64,000 nt of DNA from Bacillus paramycoides (GCF_001884235.1 NZ_MAOI01000067.1:1-64000), one strand, 5' to 3'. Positions 26,061-35,103 are shown, counted from the first letter of the stretch. Numbers and translations: made by a program. The notes: generated by a model from the sequence alone, not told the origin.

Positions 26061-26436
26061 TGTTTTTTTTACCTTCAATGACAGTTAAATGAGATTGTTT
26101 TCTTTTTCGTTTCAACGATGGAGAATTACCCTTTTTCCCCTTGTCATCAGAAGCATTCCGTTTCAAGAAAGAATTGCTTAGGGGTGCTACATTTTGTTTC
26201 CCGTGTTTGCGGTTCGATTGTTTTGCAGCACGCTTATAGGAGCTTTGCGAATTTGCAGAGCCACTAGAGTTTGTAAACATTTTGTAGAGTAAGTAAAAGA
26301 TACCGACGACAGCCAACATGATACCAATGTTTTTTAACACTCCCATTGGATCTGTAATAACAGATGAAACAAGGCCGAATATTGCTAATCCGATAATAAG
26401 TACAAATATAGCGAATGTAAACGAACGACCGTTCAT
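26035..26436 (-). CDS. yqhP: YqhP (SA1362 family) membrane protein
   Basis: This 133-residue protein has two N-terminal membrane helices (residues about 5-25 and 35-55) and a long, very basic C-terminal tail (SLKRKRKQSHLTVIEGKKNKKKDRASF). It matches YqhP/SA1362 in layout and in its place next to yqhQ. The function is unknown. The ATG at 26436 follows AGGAGGTG. A GTG three codons earlier is part of that site. Confidence 0.8.
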   Translation of the reverse strand: MNGRSFTFAIFVLIIGLAIFGLVSSVITDPMGVLKNIGIMLAVVGIFYLLYKMFTNSSGSANSQSSYKRAAKQSNRKHGKQNVAPLSNSFLKRNASDDKGKKGNSPSLKRKRKQSHLTVIEGKKNKKKDRASF

Positions 26437-26515
26437 AAGGGACACCTCCTAAAAACATATATTAAAATTAGTATATTAACGATGAGGAAAGGAGTTGAAC
26501 ACCATTTTTAAATAA

Positions 26516-27436
26516 TTATTGTTTGTTTTCTAAACGTAATAATTCTTCAAACGATGCGATTGCAACTTCCGCTTGATCATCTGTTGGTTCTTTCGTTGTT
26601 AATAGTTGCAGCCATAATCCGGGATATCCAAGTACTCGTAAAACAGGAATATCTCGTAATCGATTGGTAAATTGTAATACTTCAAAAGAAATGCCGAGAA
26701 CAACTGGAATTAATAAAATTCGGTTTACTACCCTGGCCCAAAGCGGATCTGTAGGGACGAGGAAATAGACAAACATTCCAATAATGACCGTAAATATAAT
26801 AAAACTACTGCCACAGCGATAATGGAGGCGAGTTTGCTTTTGAACATTTTCTACAGTCAGTGGAAGGTTATTCTCATAAGCATTGATTACTTTATGTTCT
26901 GCACCGTGGTACTGAAATACCCGCTTAATAAGTGGGGTTAAAGAAATAAAGTATATATAGCTCAATAATAGCATGAGCTTAATGACACTTTCGACAATGA
27001 TTTGCCCCGTATGAGATGGGAAAATCGGTCTCGTTAATTCAGCTAAAAGTGCAGGAACTGCTGTGAAAATTACTTTACCGAATATGAACGATAAAACGCC
27101 AACTGCTGCAACTCCTAATACCATCGTTAATTTTGATTGTTCTTCTTTTTTATTTGCAAATTGTTCATCATCTTCTGGGTGGACATCAAATCGTTCTGAA
27201 GCAAAGTTTAAATGTTTCGCTCCATTCGCACTTGCATCCACAATAGCGGCAATACCTCGTAAAAATGGAATTTTCTTTAGTATAGATAATGCTTTATTAC
27301 GAACGCGTGGTAAACGATAAAATTCAATCGATTTATCTTTACGACGAACCGCTGTAACAGTATATTCTCTACCGCCAAACATAACTCCTTCTATGACTGC
27401 CTGTCCGCCATATATTTGTTTTGACTCTTCTGCCAT
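26516..27436 (-). CDS. yqhQ: DUF1385 family membrane protein YqhQ
   Basis: This 306-residue protein begins MAEESKQIYGGQAVIEGVMF, the DUF1385 signature. It contains four or more membrane segments and the conserved motifs QYHGAEHKVINAYEN and HYRCGSSFIIF. The His/Cys-bearing motifs suggest a metal or redox site, but no activity is known to me. The open frame extends 30 codons further upstream. The ATG at 27436 gives the family's N terminus. Confidence 0.88.
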   Translation of the reverse strand: MAEESKQIYGGQAVIEGVMFGGREYTVTAVRRKDKSIEFYRLPRVRNKALSILKKIPFLRGIAAIVDASANGAKHLNFASERFDVHPEDDEQFANKKEEQSKLTMVLGVAAVGVLSFIFGKVIFTAVPALLAELTRPIFPSHTGQIIVESVIKLMLLLSYIYFISLTPLIKRVFQYHGAEHKVINAYENNLPLTVENVQKQTRLHYRCGSSFIIFTVIIGMFVYFLVPTDPLWARVVNRILLIPVVLGISFEVLQFTNRLRDIPVLRVLGYPGLWLQLLTTKEPTDDQAEVAIASFEELLRLENKQ

Positions 27437-27680
27437 GTTAACACCAACCTGTATTTGTTTCTCTCTTATGTAGAAAAAGAGGTAATTGTCGTACTTGGTT
27501 CTGTCAGATTGAAATAAGACAATCACCGAGTTTCCTTTATTTTATCGACAAATACAAGCGGATGACAAGGGGAAATGTTACGAGAGTCGGACATTTCTTA
27601 TTCTTTTTATAGACAAATTTTGCAGGATTTAAACATGCTTCAAAATAGTTTCGGGCATACTATTGAGCGGAGGTGTCAAT

Positions 27681-28166
27681 GTGAATCAAGAACAATCAAC
27701 AATAAGGAACTTTGTACAGATTGGTTTATTTGGTGGCTTATTTTGGGGAGGTATATGGTATTTCCTTCATATATTTTCATTTACAGAAGCTGGCCCTAAC
27801 TATTTACTTTTACCGTTTGCATTTGGAAATTGGAAAGAAGGGGTTTGGGGGAATTTGCTAGGTATCGTTTGTATGGGACTCCTTTCAATTTTAGTGGCAT
27901 TTCTCTATAAAGCTCTTTTTAAAAAGTTTGAAGGAGTATTACCTGGCATACTATACGGTTTATTTTGGTGGGCGTTATTATTTTTAGGGATGGGGCTAAT
28001 GGCACCCGTTATTAAAAGTGCACTCCATTTACCGAAAGGAACAATTGTAACGACAGTATGTATCTTTATATTATATGGTGTTTTTATTTCGTACTCTGTA
28101 TCATTCGAATCGAATAATACAAATAGAGGAGAAGGGCTCGAGAAGACAAACTATTCAAATAAGTGA
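27681..28166 (+). CDS. yqhR: YqhR family membrane protein
   Basis: This 161-residue protein has four hydrophobic helices and a charged C-terminal tail. It matches YqhR by sequence type and by position between yqhQ and aroQ. The GTG start at 27681 lies 7 nt after CGGAGG. The TTG at 27663 precedes the site. The function is unknown. It is divergent from yqhQ and likely the first gene of yqhR-aroQ-yqhT-efp. Confidence 0.82.
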   Translation: MNQEQSTIRNFVQIGLFGGLFWGGIWYFLHIFSFTEAGPNYLLLPFAFGNWKEGVWGNLLGIVCMGLLSILVAFLYKALFKKFEGVLPGILYGLFWWALLFLGMGLMAPVIKSALHLPKGTIVTTVCIFILYGVFISYSVSFESNNTNRGEGLEKTNYSNK

Positions 28167-28221
28167 TTCCTATGTTAAAATGTCGTATAGACATTCTTTA
28201 ATATTAAGGAGTTTTAAGAAA

Positions 28222-28662
28222 ATGAAAAAGTTACTCCTCGTAAACGGTCCTAACCTAAATCGTCTTGGTGTCAGGGAAGTAAATGTATACGGAAAAGGAA
28301 CGTTAGCGACGCTTGAAACAGATATGAAACAAGAAGCAGAAAAAATGGGAGTGGAGTTAGAATGTTTTCAATCGAATCATGAAGGAGCTATTATTGATAT
28401 TATTCATGAGGCGGATGACATATATGAAGGAATCATTCTAAATCCGGGTGCATTTACGCATTATAGCTACGCGATTCGGGATGCTATCGCAAGCGTTTCG
28501 ATTCCAGTTATTGAAGTACATATTTCTAACATTCATCAACGTGAGTCGTTTCGTCATGAATCTGTGACAGCGGCTGTTTGTGCGGGACAAATTGTTGGAT
28601 TTGGTTTTTATGGCTATAAGCTAGCGCTATTTGCATTAATGGAGAAATTGAGGGAGGCATAA
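28222..28662 (+). CDS. aroQ: Type II 3-dehydroquinate dehydratase
   Basis: This 146-residue enzyme converts 3-dehydroquinate to 3-dehydroshikimate. The family signature LLLVNGPNLNRLGVRE is at the N terminus, with catalytic Tyr23 (NVYG), the NPGAFTHYS loop, and EVHISNIHQRESFRHES. The ATG at 28222 follows AAGGAG. An open extension back to 28075 overlaps yqhR and is not part of the protein. It shares the shikimate pathway with aroK at 7.8 kb. Confidence 0.95.
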   Translation: MKKLLLVNGPNLNRLGVREVNVYGKGTLATLETDMKQEAEKMGVELECFQSNHEGAIIDIIHEADDIYEGIILNPGAFTHYSYAIRDAIASVSIPVIEVHISNIHQRESFRHESVTAAVCAGQIVGFGFYGYKLALFALMEKLREA

Positions 28663-28666
28663 AGTA

Positions 28667-29728
28667 ATGGAAAAGATCGAGAGATTAAGAAGTGCGTTTG
28701 ATGAGGCTGGTATTGACGGTATCGTATTAACGAATGAACATAGCCGTAGATATATGGCGAATTTCACAGGAACAGCTGGAGTTGTACTAATTTCAAAAGA
28801 GCGTGCTCTATTTATTACTGATTTCCGTTATGTAGAGCAAGCTAGTAAGCAAGCGGTTGGATATGAAATCGTGCAACACACAGGCCTAATTCTTGATGAA
28901 GTTGCGAAACAAGTAAAAGAACTTGGAATTCAAAAGCTAGGCTTTGAGCAAGATACCCTTACATATAGCTCTTACGTAACGCATAATGAAGCGATTGAAG
29001 CTGAATTCATCCCAACTTCTGGGCTTGTAGAAAAGTTACGCTTGATAAAGACTGATTCAGAGATTAAGATATTAAAGGAAGCTGCACAGATTGCAGATGC
29101 TGCCTTTGAGCATATTCTATCATTCATTCGCCCGGGAGTATCTGAAATTGAAGTGTCAAATGAACTTGAATTTTTCATGAGAAAACAAGGAGCAACATCT
29201 TCTTCGTTTGATATTATCGTTGCTTCAGGTCTTCGTTCGGCATTACCGCACGGCGTGGCATCTGAAAAAGTGATAGAAAAAGGAGATTTCGTTACATTAG
29301 ACTTCGGCGCTTATTACAAAGGATATTGCTCTGATATTACTCGTACGATTGCAGTCGGTGAACCATCTGATAAATTAAAAGAAATTTATAATATCGTTTT
29401 AGAAGCACAACTACGTGGTGTGAACGGTATTAAAGCTGGTTTAACAGGCCGTGAAGCTGATGCATTAACGCGTGATTACATAACGGAAAAAGGATATGGT
29501 GAATACTTCGGACACTCTACTGGTCATGGAATCGGTCTTGAAATCCATGAAGCACCAGGTTTAGCGTTCCGTTCTGATACAGTACTTGAACCAGGTATGG
29601 CTGTAACAGTAGAACCAGGTATTTATATTCCAGGTATTGGCGGCGTACGTATTGAAGATGATATCATTGTAACGAGTGAAGGTAATGAGGTAATTACGAA
29701 ATCACCAAAAGAACTTATTATTTTGTAA
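28667..29728 (+). CDS. yqhT: Xaa-Pro aminopeptidase/dipeptidase (YqhT)
   Basis: This 353-residue M24-family metallopeptidase removes residues next to proline. An N-terminal creatinase-like domain (residues 1-125) precedes the pita-bread catalytic domain. Metal ligands are visible in LDFGAYYKGYCSDITRT, GHSTGHGIGLEIHE, VEPGIY and VRIEDDI. It follows aroQ by 4 nt and precedes efp by 21 nt, the same order as in B. subtilis. Confidence 0.92.
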   Translation: MEKIERLRSAFDEAGIDGIVLTNEHSRRYMANFTGTAGVVLISKERALFITDFRYVEQASKQAVGYEIVQHTGLILDEVAKQVKELGIQKLGFEQDTLTYSSYVTHNEAIEAEFIPTSGLVEKLRLIKTDSEIKILKEAAQIADAAFEHILSFIRPGVSEIEVSNELEFFMRKQGATSSSFDIIVASGLRSALPHGVASEKVIEKGDFVTLDFGAYYKGYCSDITRTIAVGEPSDKLKEIYNIVLEAQLRGVNGIKAGLTGREADALTRDYITEKGYGEYFGHSTGHGIGLEIHEAPGLAFRSDTVLEPGMAVTVEPGIYIPGIGGVRIEDDIIVTSEGNEVITKSPKELIIL

Positions 29729-29749
29729 TACACAGGAGGATTTTTTTAC

Positions 29750-30307
29750 ATGATTTCAGTAAACGATTTTCGTACAGGTTTAACAATTTCAGTGGACAAT
29801 GCCCTTTGGCAAGTACTTGATTTCCAACACGTAAAGCCAGGTAAAGGTGCTGCGTTCGTTCGCTCTAAACTACGTAACCTTCGCACAGGATCTGTTCAAG
29901 AGAAAACATTCCGTGCAGGTGAAAAAGTAGAAAAAGCACACATCGAAAACCGTCGTATGCAATACTTATACGCGAGCGGTGAGGCTCACGTATTCATGGA
30001 TAACGGAACTTATGAGCAAATCGAACTTGGTGAAAACCAAATCGAGCGCGAACTTAAATTCCTAAAAGAGAACATGGAAGTAGCAATTATGACATACCAA
30101 GGCGAAGTACTTGGTGTTGAACTTCCAAATACTGTTGAATTAAAAGTTACAGAGACAGAGCCTGGTATTAAAGGTGATACAGCTTCTAACGTAACAAAAC
30201 CAGCTACATTAGAAACTGGTCTTGTTGTACAAGTACCAATCTTCATTAACGAAGGCGAAATGCTTATCATCAACACTGGTGAAGGTAAATACGTTTCTCG
30301 TGCATAG
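29750..30307 (+). CDS. efp: Elongation factor P
   Basis: This 185-residue EF-P rescues ribosomes stalled at polyproline. Three beta-barrel domains are complete. The tip lysine that is modified in EF-P is Lys32 in [10 protein letters not shown]. The start has an AGGAGG site. The proline-rich protein at 23146 is the kind of product whose translation could depend on it, which is an inference. A strong terminator follows. Confidence 0.96.
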   Translation: MISVNDFRTGLTISVDNALWQVLDFQHVKPGKGAAFVRSKLRNLRTGSVQEKTFRAGEKVEKAHIENRRMQYLYASGEAHVFMDNGTYEQIELGENQIERELKFLKENMEVAIMTYQGEVLGVELPNTVELKVTETEPGIKGDTASNVTKPATLETGLVVQVPIFINEGEMLIINTGEGKYVSRA

Positions 30308-30345
30308 TAAAAAAGCACTCGTGATAATCACGAGTGCTTTTTTTA
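30308..30345 (+). terminator. Terminator of efp
   Basis: AAAAAGCACTCGTGA pairs with TCACGAGTGCTTTTT around TAA. The T-run leads straight into the TTTAT direct repeat of the bcr1-like element. Confidence 0.9.
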
Positions 30346-30498
30346 TCCCGCATTAACGGGCAGTAAAACTCCCACCTCAAAATTCGACTGGAGCAAAGAA
30401 GTTAGGTGAGAGATCAACTGCCCGTAAACGCCCGATTGGTTCAACTAATAATCAGTGGGGGATGAACAACTCCCCCACTGATTATAGTTTCACTTTAT
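30342..30498 (+). repeat. Complete bcr1-like mobile repeat with TTTAT direct repeats
   Basis: A 147-bp non-coding element (30347-30493) is flanked on each side by TTTAT (30342-30346 and 30494-30498). It starts with a CCCG-CATTAA-CGGG hairpin and ends with a 13-bp hairpin (TAATCAGTGGGGG with its complement). Other pieces occur at 1-38, 25954-26000 and possibly 37054-37069. Size and TTTAT duplication match the B. cereus group bcr1 repeat as I remember it. Confidence 0.75.
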
Positions 30499-30797
30499 AG
30501 GAAATAGGGCAGATAATAAATAATGGTTATTATAAAACTGAAAGCTGTAAGACTAGCAGTACCTATTGTGTAAGGGCTCCATGTCATTTGAAAAGGTTTT
30601 ACCTTACCCGTTTTATATATAGTGTGATCAATGTTGGCATTTTGATTTATATTTAAAGCAATGAGCCAAATTGCACCGAACAGCGCGATGCTACCAAGGA
30701 AAAGGGTTTCCATAAATGACCAACCGACCATCTTTGAAAAAAGATAAATAAGAGCTAATTCTACTACAATTGTTAAACTAATTTTCAATACTTTCAT
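30495..30797 (-). CDS. Small integral membrane protein of unknown function
   Basis: This 100-residue protein has three or four hydrophobic helices (KVLKISLTIVVELALIYLF, LFLGSIALFGAIWLIAL, TASLTAFSFIITIIYYL). The ATG at 30797 has a GAGGGAAG site and lies 20 nt inside the end of the acetyltransferase gene, so the two are probably cotranslated. No family is recognised. Its TAA stop falls in the 3' direct repeat of the bcr1-like element. Confidence 0.65.
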   Translation of the reverse strand: MKVLKISLTIVVELALIYLFSKMVGWSFMETLFLGSIALFGAIWLIALNINQNANIDHTIYKTGKVKPFQMTWSPYTIGTASLTAFSFIITIIYYLPYFL

Positions 30798-31356
30798 ATT
30801 TTCTTCCCTCATTTTGTGCTTCCAACCAATTTAAAAATTTCTCGCGGGATATAACATGCAGTACGCAAGGTGATTTTACTTCCTTTTCTAAAGCAGTATG
30901 TTCATCAGGGAAGCTATCTTCCACATGCAATGAAATATAAGGTAGCTTCTCTTGTGCTTTTAAAGAGCGAATGTTAGTCGTTTTAGCACCAGCGAATACG
31001 TATGTAAGTTGTAAGCCTAAAAATGCGATTTTAAAGATTTCTTTTTTAGCAGCCTCATTATATCCTTTTCCCCAATATTGATAGCCGAGCCAACTTCCAA
31101 TATGTGAGCGCTTTTGTTCGTAATTAATATGTTTAAGTGTGGTGAGACCGATTATTTCATTTTCTTCATTTACAATCACTCTTGATAAGGAGTGTTTTTT
31201 TCGTTCCTCTTCCATTGCAAATAGAATGAAGGCTTTTGTATCTTCAACTGTTTCTACGTGTATTCCTAAAGCATTTTTTACATGTGGATCGCTAGATAGC
31301 TCAAAAATAACATTTGCATATCGTAAATCGAGTGGTAATAAAGTAACTCTCTTCAT
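30778..31356 (-). CDS. GNAT-family N-acetyltransferase (RimJ/RimL type)
   Basis: This 192-residue GNAT protein starts MKRVTLLPLDLRYANVIFELSSDPHV. The acetyl-CoA-binding region is recognisable in SWLGYQYWGKGYNEAAKKEIF, with the N-X-R-S motif (TTNIRSLKAQEKL) typical of RimJ/RimL enzymes. It could acetylate a ribosomal protein, another protein or a small amine. An AAAAGGGGG site precedes the ATG. Confidence 0.8.
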   Translation of the reverse strand: MKRVTLLPLDLRYANVIFELSSDPHVKNALGIHVETVEDTKAFILFAMEEERKKHSLSRVIVNEENEIIGLTTLKHINYEQKRSHIGSWLGYQYWGKGYNEAAKKEIFKIAFLGLQLTYVFAGAKTTNIRSLKAQEKLPYISLHVEDSFPDEHTALEKEVKSPCVLHVISREKFLNWLEAQNEGRKYESIEN

Positions 31357-31538
31357 CGTTTATGCCCCCTTTTCTATTAAATATATCATAAAATAATATG
31401 AATATTCAGATTTAAACGAAAGCAGTAGAGAAAAATTATGTTTTTACTTCTGAAATAGACAACCTCTGCATATGGTTGTACAAATATATTCTTTTTTAGA
31501 ATTAGGAACTAGCAAACGTTATGGGAGAAGGTGGGAGA

Positions 31539-31820
31539 ATGAAACAGTGGCTAGCGGCAATGGAAACATCCGTACTTGTGATGGGGTTACTTCGTTTGTT
31601 TTCAGGTAGCGCGGAAATATTCGCCGCTTTGCTTATGCTTTACGTGAATGATGCGAAAAAAGCATTGTTTATAAATGGTATGTTGGCGTTTGTTGGACCG
31701 ACCGTATTAATTTTAACAATGACAATTGGTATAGCGAGTGTAGCAAGTGAGATTTCATTCCTGAAACTTTTTTTTCTAGCGCTTGGAATTGGCTGCATTT
31801 TTATCGCGTTGTTGAAATAG
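31539..31820 (+). CDS. yqhV: YqhV family membrane protein (DUF2619)
   Basis: This 93-residue protein has three hydrophobic helices and starts MKQWLAAMETSVLVMGLLRLF. It matches YqhV, which precedes spoIIIA in B. subtilis as here. The ATG at 31539 follows AAGGTGGGAGA. An ATG at 31521 precedes that site. The function is unknown. Its place, 27 nt before spoIIIAA, suggests coexpression in the mother cell. Confidence 0.82.
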   Translation: MKQWLAAMETSVLVMGLLRLFSGSAEIFAALLMLYVNDAKKALFINGMLAFVGPTVLILTMTIGIASVASEISFLKLFFLALGIGCIFIALLK

Positions 31821-31847
31821 TAAGTCGAGTATAGTGGGGAGAAGCTT

Positions 31848-32774
31848 ATGAAAGAGGTATTAGAAGTTTTACCGAAAACGATGAAACAGTTAGTTGAAGA
31901 TTGTAAGCAATACGATGTCCTAGAGGAAATTCGAGTTCGAATTGGAAGACCACTAGAATGTATCGCACATGGGGAAGTGTTTTTTTATGACTATGTTGCT
32001 ACAGCGGAAGATGCAATCTACTTATTGAATAAATTAAGTCAATTTTCAATTTACACGATGGAAGAAGAGTTGAAACGTGGATATGTGACACTACGAGGGG
32101 GACATAGAATTGGCTTAGCGGGAAAAGTCATTACAGAAAAAAGTGAAGTAAAAATGATTCGAGATGTCTCTTCATTTAATATTCGTATTGCTCGTCAAAA
32201 AATAGGGATTGCTGAGCCGCTTTTGCCATATCTTTATGAATCACGATGGTTAAACACGATGGTAATTGGCCCACCACAAACGGGGAAAACAACACTTTTA
32301 AGAGATGTAGCACGCTGCATGAGTCAAGGAGTAAGCGCTTCGAAAATTTCTTCTTGTAAAGTAGGAATCGTTGATGAACGATCAGAGATTGCTGGATGTG
32401 TGAAGGGGATTCCGCAATATGATTTTGGTACGCGAGTAGATGTATTAGATGCTTGCCCAAAAGCTGAAGGAATGATGATGATGATTCGTTCTATGAGCCC
32501 AGATATATTGATCGTAGATGAAATTGGACGTAAAGAAGATAGTGAAGCGATTATGGAGGCGGTGCATGCAGGCGTTCAGCTTTTTATAAGTGCACACGGA
32601 TTTTCTTATGATGATGTTGTGAAACGTCCATCGTTGCAGGCGGTGCTGGAACTTGGCGTATTTGATAGGTTTGTGGAATTGTCAAAAGCGAGAGGGCCAG
32701 GAACGGTTATGCAAGTGAAAGATAGATATGGAAAACCGGTATTACCGCATAGAAAGGCTCAAGGCGTATGGTGA
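31848..32774 (+). CDS. spoIIIAA: Stage III sporulation ATPase SpoIIIAA
   Basis: This 308-residue cytoplasmic ATPase is related to type II/IV secretion ATPases. Walker A GPPQTGKTT is at residues 141-149, and ILIVDEIGRKED is the Walker B region. It is thought to power or build the SpoIIIA-SpoIIQ channel between mother cell and forespore. An AGTGGGGAGAAG ribosome site precedes it. It overlaps spoIIIAB by 7 nt and is the first gene of eight. Confidence 0.95.
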   Translation: MKEVLEVLPKTMKQLVEDCKQYDVLEEIRVRIGRPLECIAHGEVFFYDYVATAEDAIYLLNKLSQFSIYTMEEELKRGYVTLRGGHRIGLAGKVITEKSEVKMIRDVSSFNIRIARQKIGIAEPLLPYLYESRWLNTMVIGPPQTGKTTLLRDVARCMSQGVSASKISSCKVGIVDERSEIAGCVKGIPQYDFGTRVDVLDACPKAEGMMMMIRSMSPDILIVDEIGRKEDSEAIMEAVHAGVQLFISAHGFSYDDVVKRPSLQAVLELGVFDRFVELSKARGPGTVMQVKDRYGKPVLPHRKAQGVW

Positions 32775-33283
32775 AAATATTTGGTGCGGTATTAATAGTT
32801 GCTGTTAGCACTTTTTTCGGATTTTCATACGCTAAGCGATACAGCGAGCGACCGCGGCAGCTTAGGTTATTGAAGGCGGCATTGCAATCATTAGAAGCTG
32901 AAATTATGTATGGACACACACCTTTATCTGAAGCGGCTGAGCGATTAGTTAAACAAATGCCAAAGCCGCTAAATTGGATATTTCAAAGCTTTTCGAGGCG
33001 TCTAGAGAGCGGGGAACAAACAGTTAGAGAAGCTTGGAATGATAGCTTAAAGGAGAACTGGGCATTAACGGCGTTTAAACAAACCGAGCATGAGATTTTA
33101 CAACAATTTGGTGAAACACTTGGACAACATGATCGTGAATCACAACAAAAACATATTCGCTTATGTATTACGCATTTGGAAAGAGAAGAAGGAGAAGCGA
33201 AAGCTTTACAACTCCAATATGAAAAAATGATAAAGAGTTTAGGTGTGCTAGCAGGGCTACTTATCGTAATTTTACTGCTATAG
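32768..33283 (+). CDS. spoIIIAB: Stage III sporulation protein SpoIIIAB
   Basis: This 171-residue protein has an N-terminal membrane segment (VKIFGAVLIVAVSTFFGFSY), a central helical coil, and a second membrane segment at the C terminus. The structure resembles GspF-type platform domains, which fits the secretion-like SpoIIIA machine. It starts inside the end of spoIIIAA, so translation is coupled. Confidence 0.93.
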   Translation: MVKIFGAVLIVAVSTFFGFSYAKRYSERPRQLRLLKAALQSLEAEIMYGHTPLSEAAERLVKQMPKPLNWIFQSFSRRLESGEQTVREAWNDSLKENWALTAFKQTEHEILQQFGETLGQHDRESQQKHIRLCITHLEREEGEAKALQLQYEKMIKSLGVLAGLLIVILLL

Positions 33284-33297
33284 GGGGGAGAAAGGCG

Positions 33298-33501
33298 ATG
33301 TCCATTGATGTTGGATTAATATTTCAAATCGCCGGAATCGGCATTGTTTTAGCTTTCATTCATACCGTACTAAAAGAATTAAAGCGAGAGGATATTGCAA
33401 ATTGGGTTATCCTTGTCGGTTTTGTCGTCATTTTGTTTCATGTTGCATTTTTAATTAATACTCTGTTCGACAAGATTAAAAGTGTCTTTCTCTTCCAGTA
33501 A
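33298..33501 (+). CDS. spoIIIAC: Stage III sporulation protein SpoIIIAC
   Basis: This 67-residue protein has two membrane helices (VGLIFQIAGIGIVLAFIHTVL and WVILVGFVVILFHVAFLI). Its length and sequence are standard for SpoIIIAC, a membrane part of the SpoIIIA channel that resembles SpoIIIAD. A GGGGGGAGAAAGGCG site precedes the ATG. Its stop codon overlaps the ribosome site of spoIIIAD. Confidence 0.93.
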   Translation: MSIDVGLIFQIAGIGIVLAFIHTVLKELKREDIANWVILVGFVVILFHVAFLINTLFDKIKSVFLFQ

Positions 33502-33515
33502 AGGAGGCGGTTCGA

Positions 33516-33908
33516 ATCGAAATTATACAAATTGTCGGATTAGGCCTCGTTGCTACATTTTTAGCTGCTGTTTTAAATCAGCAAAAATCTAGTATTACAT
33601 CGTTATTTATTGTGTTCGTTGGTAGCGTAATGTTTCTTCTCTTAATCGATCAAATTCATTCTATCTTGCAAATGATTGAGAGAGTGGCGAGTGAAGCGAA
33701 GGTTAGCAACGTATATGTAGAGACATTATTGAAAATTATAGGGATTGCTTATATCGCTGAGTTTGGTGCGCAAATTACAAAAGATGCTGGTCAAGGTGCA
33801 ATCGCTTCGAAAATTGAATTAGCTGGGAAAATTTTAATTCTCGTTATGGCAATTCCTATTTTGACGGTTGTAATTGAAACAATTCTCGGGTTTTTACCTA
33901 CGGGATAA
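33516..33908 (+). CDS. spoIIIAD: Stage III sporulation protein SpoIIIAD, non-canonical start
   Basis: This protein is about 130 residues with four membrane helices. The conserved N terminus (EIIQIVGLGLVATFLAAVLNQQ) is encoded from 33516, but no ATG, GTG or TTG occurs in frame between the preceding stop at 33477 and a GTG at 33612. That GTG would delete the first membrane helix. AAGGAGG at 33501-33507 lies 8 nt before an in-frame ATC at 33516, so ATC (or ATT at 33522) appears to serve as start. The remainder matches SpoIIIAD fully. The exact start is uncertain. Confidence 0.8.
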   Translation: MEIIQIVGLGLVATFLAAVLNQQKSSITSLFIVFVGSVMFLLLIDQIHSILQMIERVASEAKVSNVYVETLLKIIGIAYIAEFGAQITKDAGQGAIASKIELAGKILILVMAIPILTVVIETILGFLPTG

Positions 33909-33918
33909 GGGGGAGTGA

Positions 33919-35091
33919 ATGTTGAGGAAGTTTGGAGCTAAGCTGCTATTTGCTTGCTTCCTTTTCTTTTCTTTACCGATTGTTGTACAAGCTTCTCCTG
34001 TAGAAACAAACGTCGTTGATCAACAATTGGATAAGCTCGGAATTGAAGATGTGAAGCAATTTTGGGACGGGCTTGTTACAAAATATGGAGGCTATTTACC
34101 AGAGAGTCAAAAAGGAAGCTTTATGGAGTTTGTAAAGGGAGAAAAAGAATTCTCCATAAAAGAGTGGATGATAGGTCTATTAAAATATTTATTTCACGAG
34201 CTTGTTGCAAATGGAAAGTTACTTGGAACGCTCATTATGCTCACAATTTTTAGTGCATTGTTGCAATCACTACAATCTTCTTTCTCAAAGAGTAGCGTAA
34301 GTAAAATTGCGGATGCAGTCGTATATATGGTACTTATTATTTTCGCTTTAAATAGCTTTTATGTTGTCATGACATATGCAAGAGAAACGATACAAACAAT
34401 GGTAGATTTCATACTAGCCCTATTGCCAATTTTACTTGCACTGATAGCAACCGGGGGCGGTGTTGTTTCTGTATCATTTTTTCATCCAATCATCATTTTC
34501 TTAATGAATACGAGCGGGCTTCTGATGAATTATATCGTTCTACCACTTTTATTACTTGCAACTATATTAAGTATTGTAAGCACGATGAGTGATCAATATA
34601 AAGTTACGAAATTGTCCAAGCTTTTGCAGAACGTTAGTGTCGGGATTATCGGAATCTTTTTGACGATTTTTTTAGGGGTATTATCTGTACAGGGAACAGC
34701 GTCAGCCGTTGCTGACGGCATAGCTGTGAAAACTGCTAAATTTGTAACAGGAAACTTCATTCCTGTAGTAGGAAGGATGTTTACTGAGGCGGCGGATACT
34801 GTTATTAGTGCATCTGGATTATTAAAAAACACAGTCGGAATTATCGGGCTCGTTATTTTATGCTTAATTGTCGCTTTTCCAGCGATTCAAATATTTTGTA
34901 TTGCGTTTATTTATAAATTCGCAGCAGCAGTATTGCAACCGGTTGGCGGAGGAGCAATTATTCAATGTTTAGATATTATCGGGCGAAGTATCATTTATGT
35001 ATTTGCTTGTTTAGCTATCGTATCGTTTATGTTCTTTTTAAGTATCACAATTATTATTGCTGCGGGGAACATTACGCTCATGATGCGATAG
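33919..35091 (+). CDS. spoIIIAE: Stage III sporulation protein SpoIIIAE
   Basis: This 390-residue polytopic membrane protein is probably the permease-like core of the SpoIIIA complex. It has a cleavable-looking N-terminal segment (LLFACFLFFSLPIVVQA), an extracytoplasmic region of about 80 residues, and then some seven to eight membrane helices. An AAGGGGGAGTGA site precedes the ATG. It is spaced 10 nt after spoIIIAD. Confidence 0.94.
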   Translation: MLRKFGAKLLFACFLFFSLPIVVQASPVETNVVDQQLDKLGIEDVKQFWDGLVTKYGGYLPESQKGSFMEFVKGEKEFSIKEWMIGLLKYLFHELVANGKLLGTLIMLTIFSALLQSLQSSFSKSSVSKIADAVVYMVLIIFALNSFYVVMTYARETIQTMVDFILALLPILLALIATGGGVVSVSFFHPIIIFLMNTSGLLMNYIVLPLLLLATILSIVSTMSDQYKVTKLSKLLQNVSVGIIGIFLTIFLGVLSVQGTASAVADGIAVKTAKFVTGNFIPVVGRMFTEAADTVISASGLLKNTVGIIGLVILCLIVAFPAIQIFCIAFIYKFAAAVLQPVGGGAIIQCLDIIGRSIIYVFACLAIVSFMFFLSITIIIAAGNITLMMR

Positions 35092-35103
35092 GAGGTGCAG
35101 AGT

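Noticed and set aside
28075-28221. N-terminal extension of AroQ
   Set aside because: The extension overlaps yqhR, and the AroQ family N terminus begins exactly at 28222 with its own AAGGAG site.
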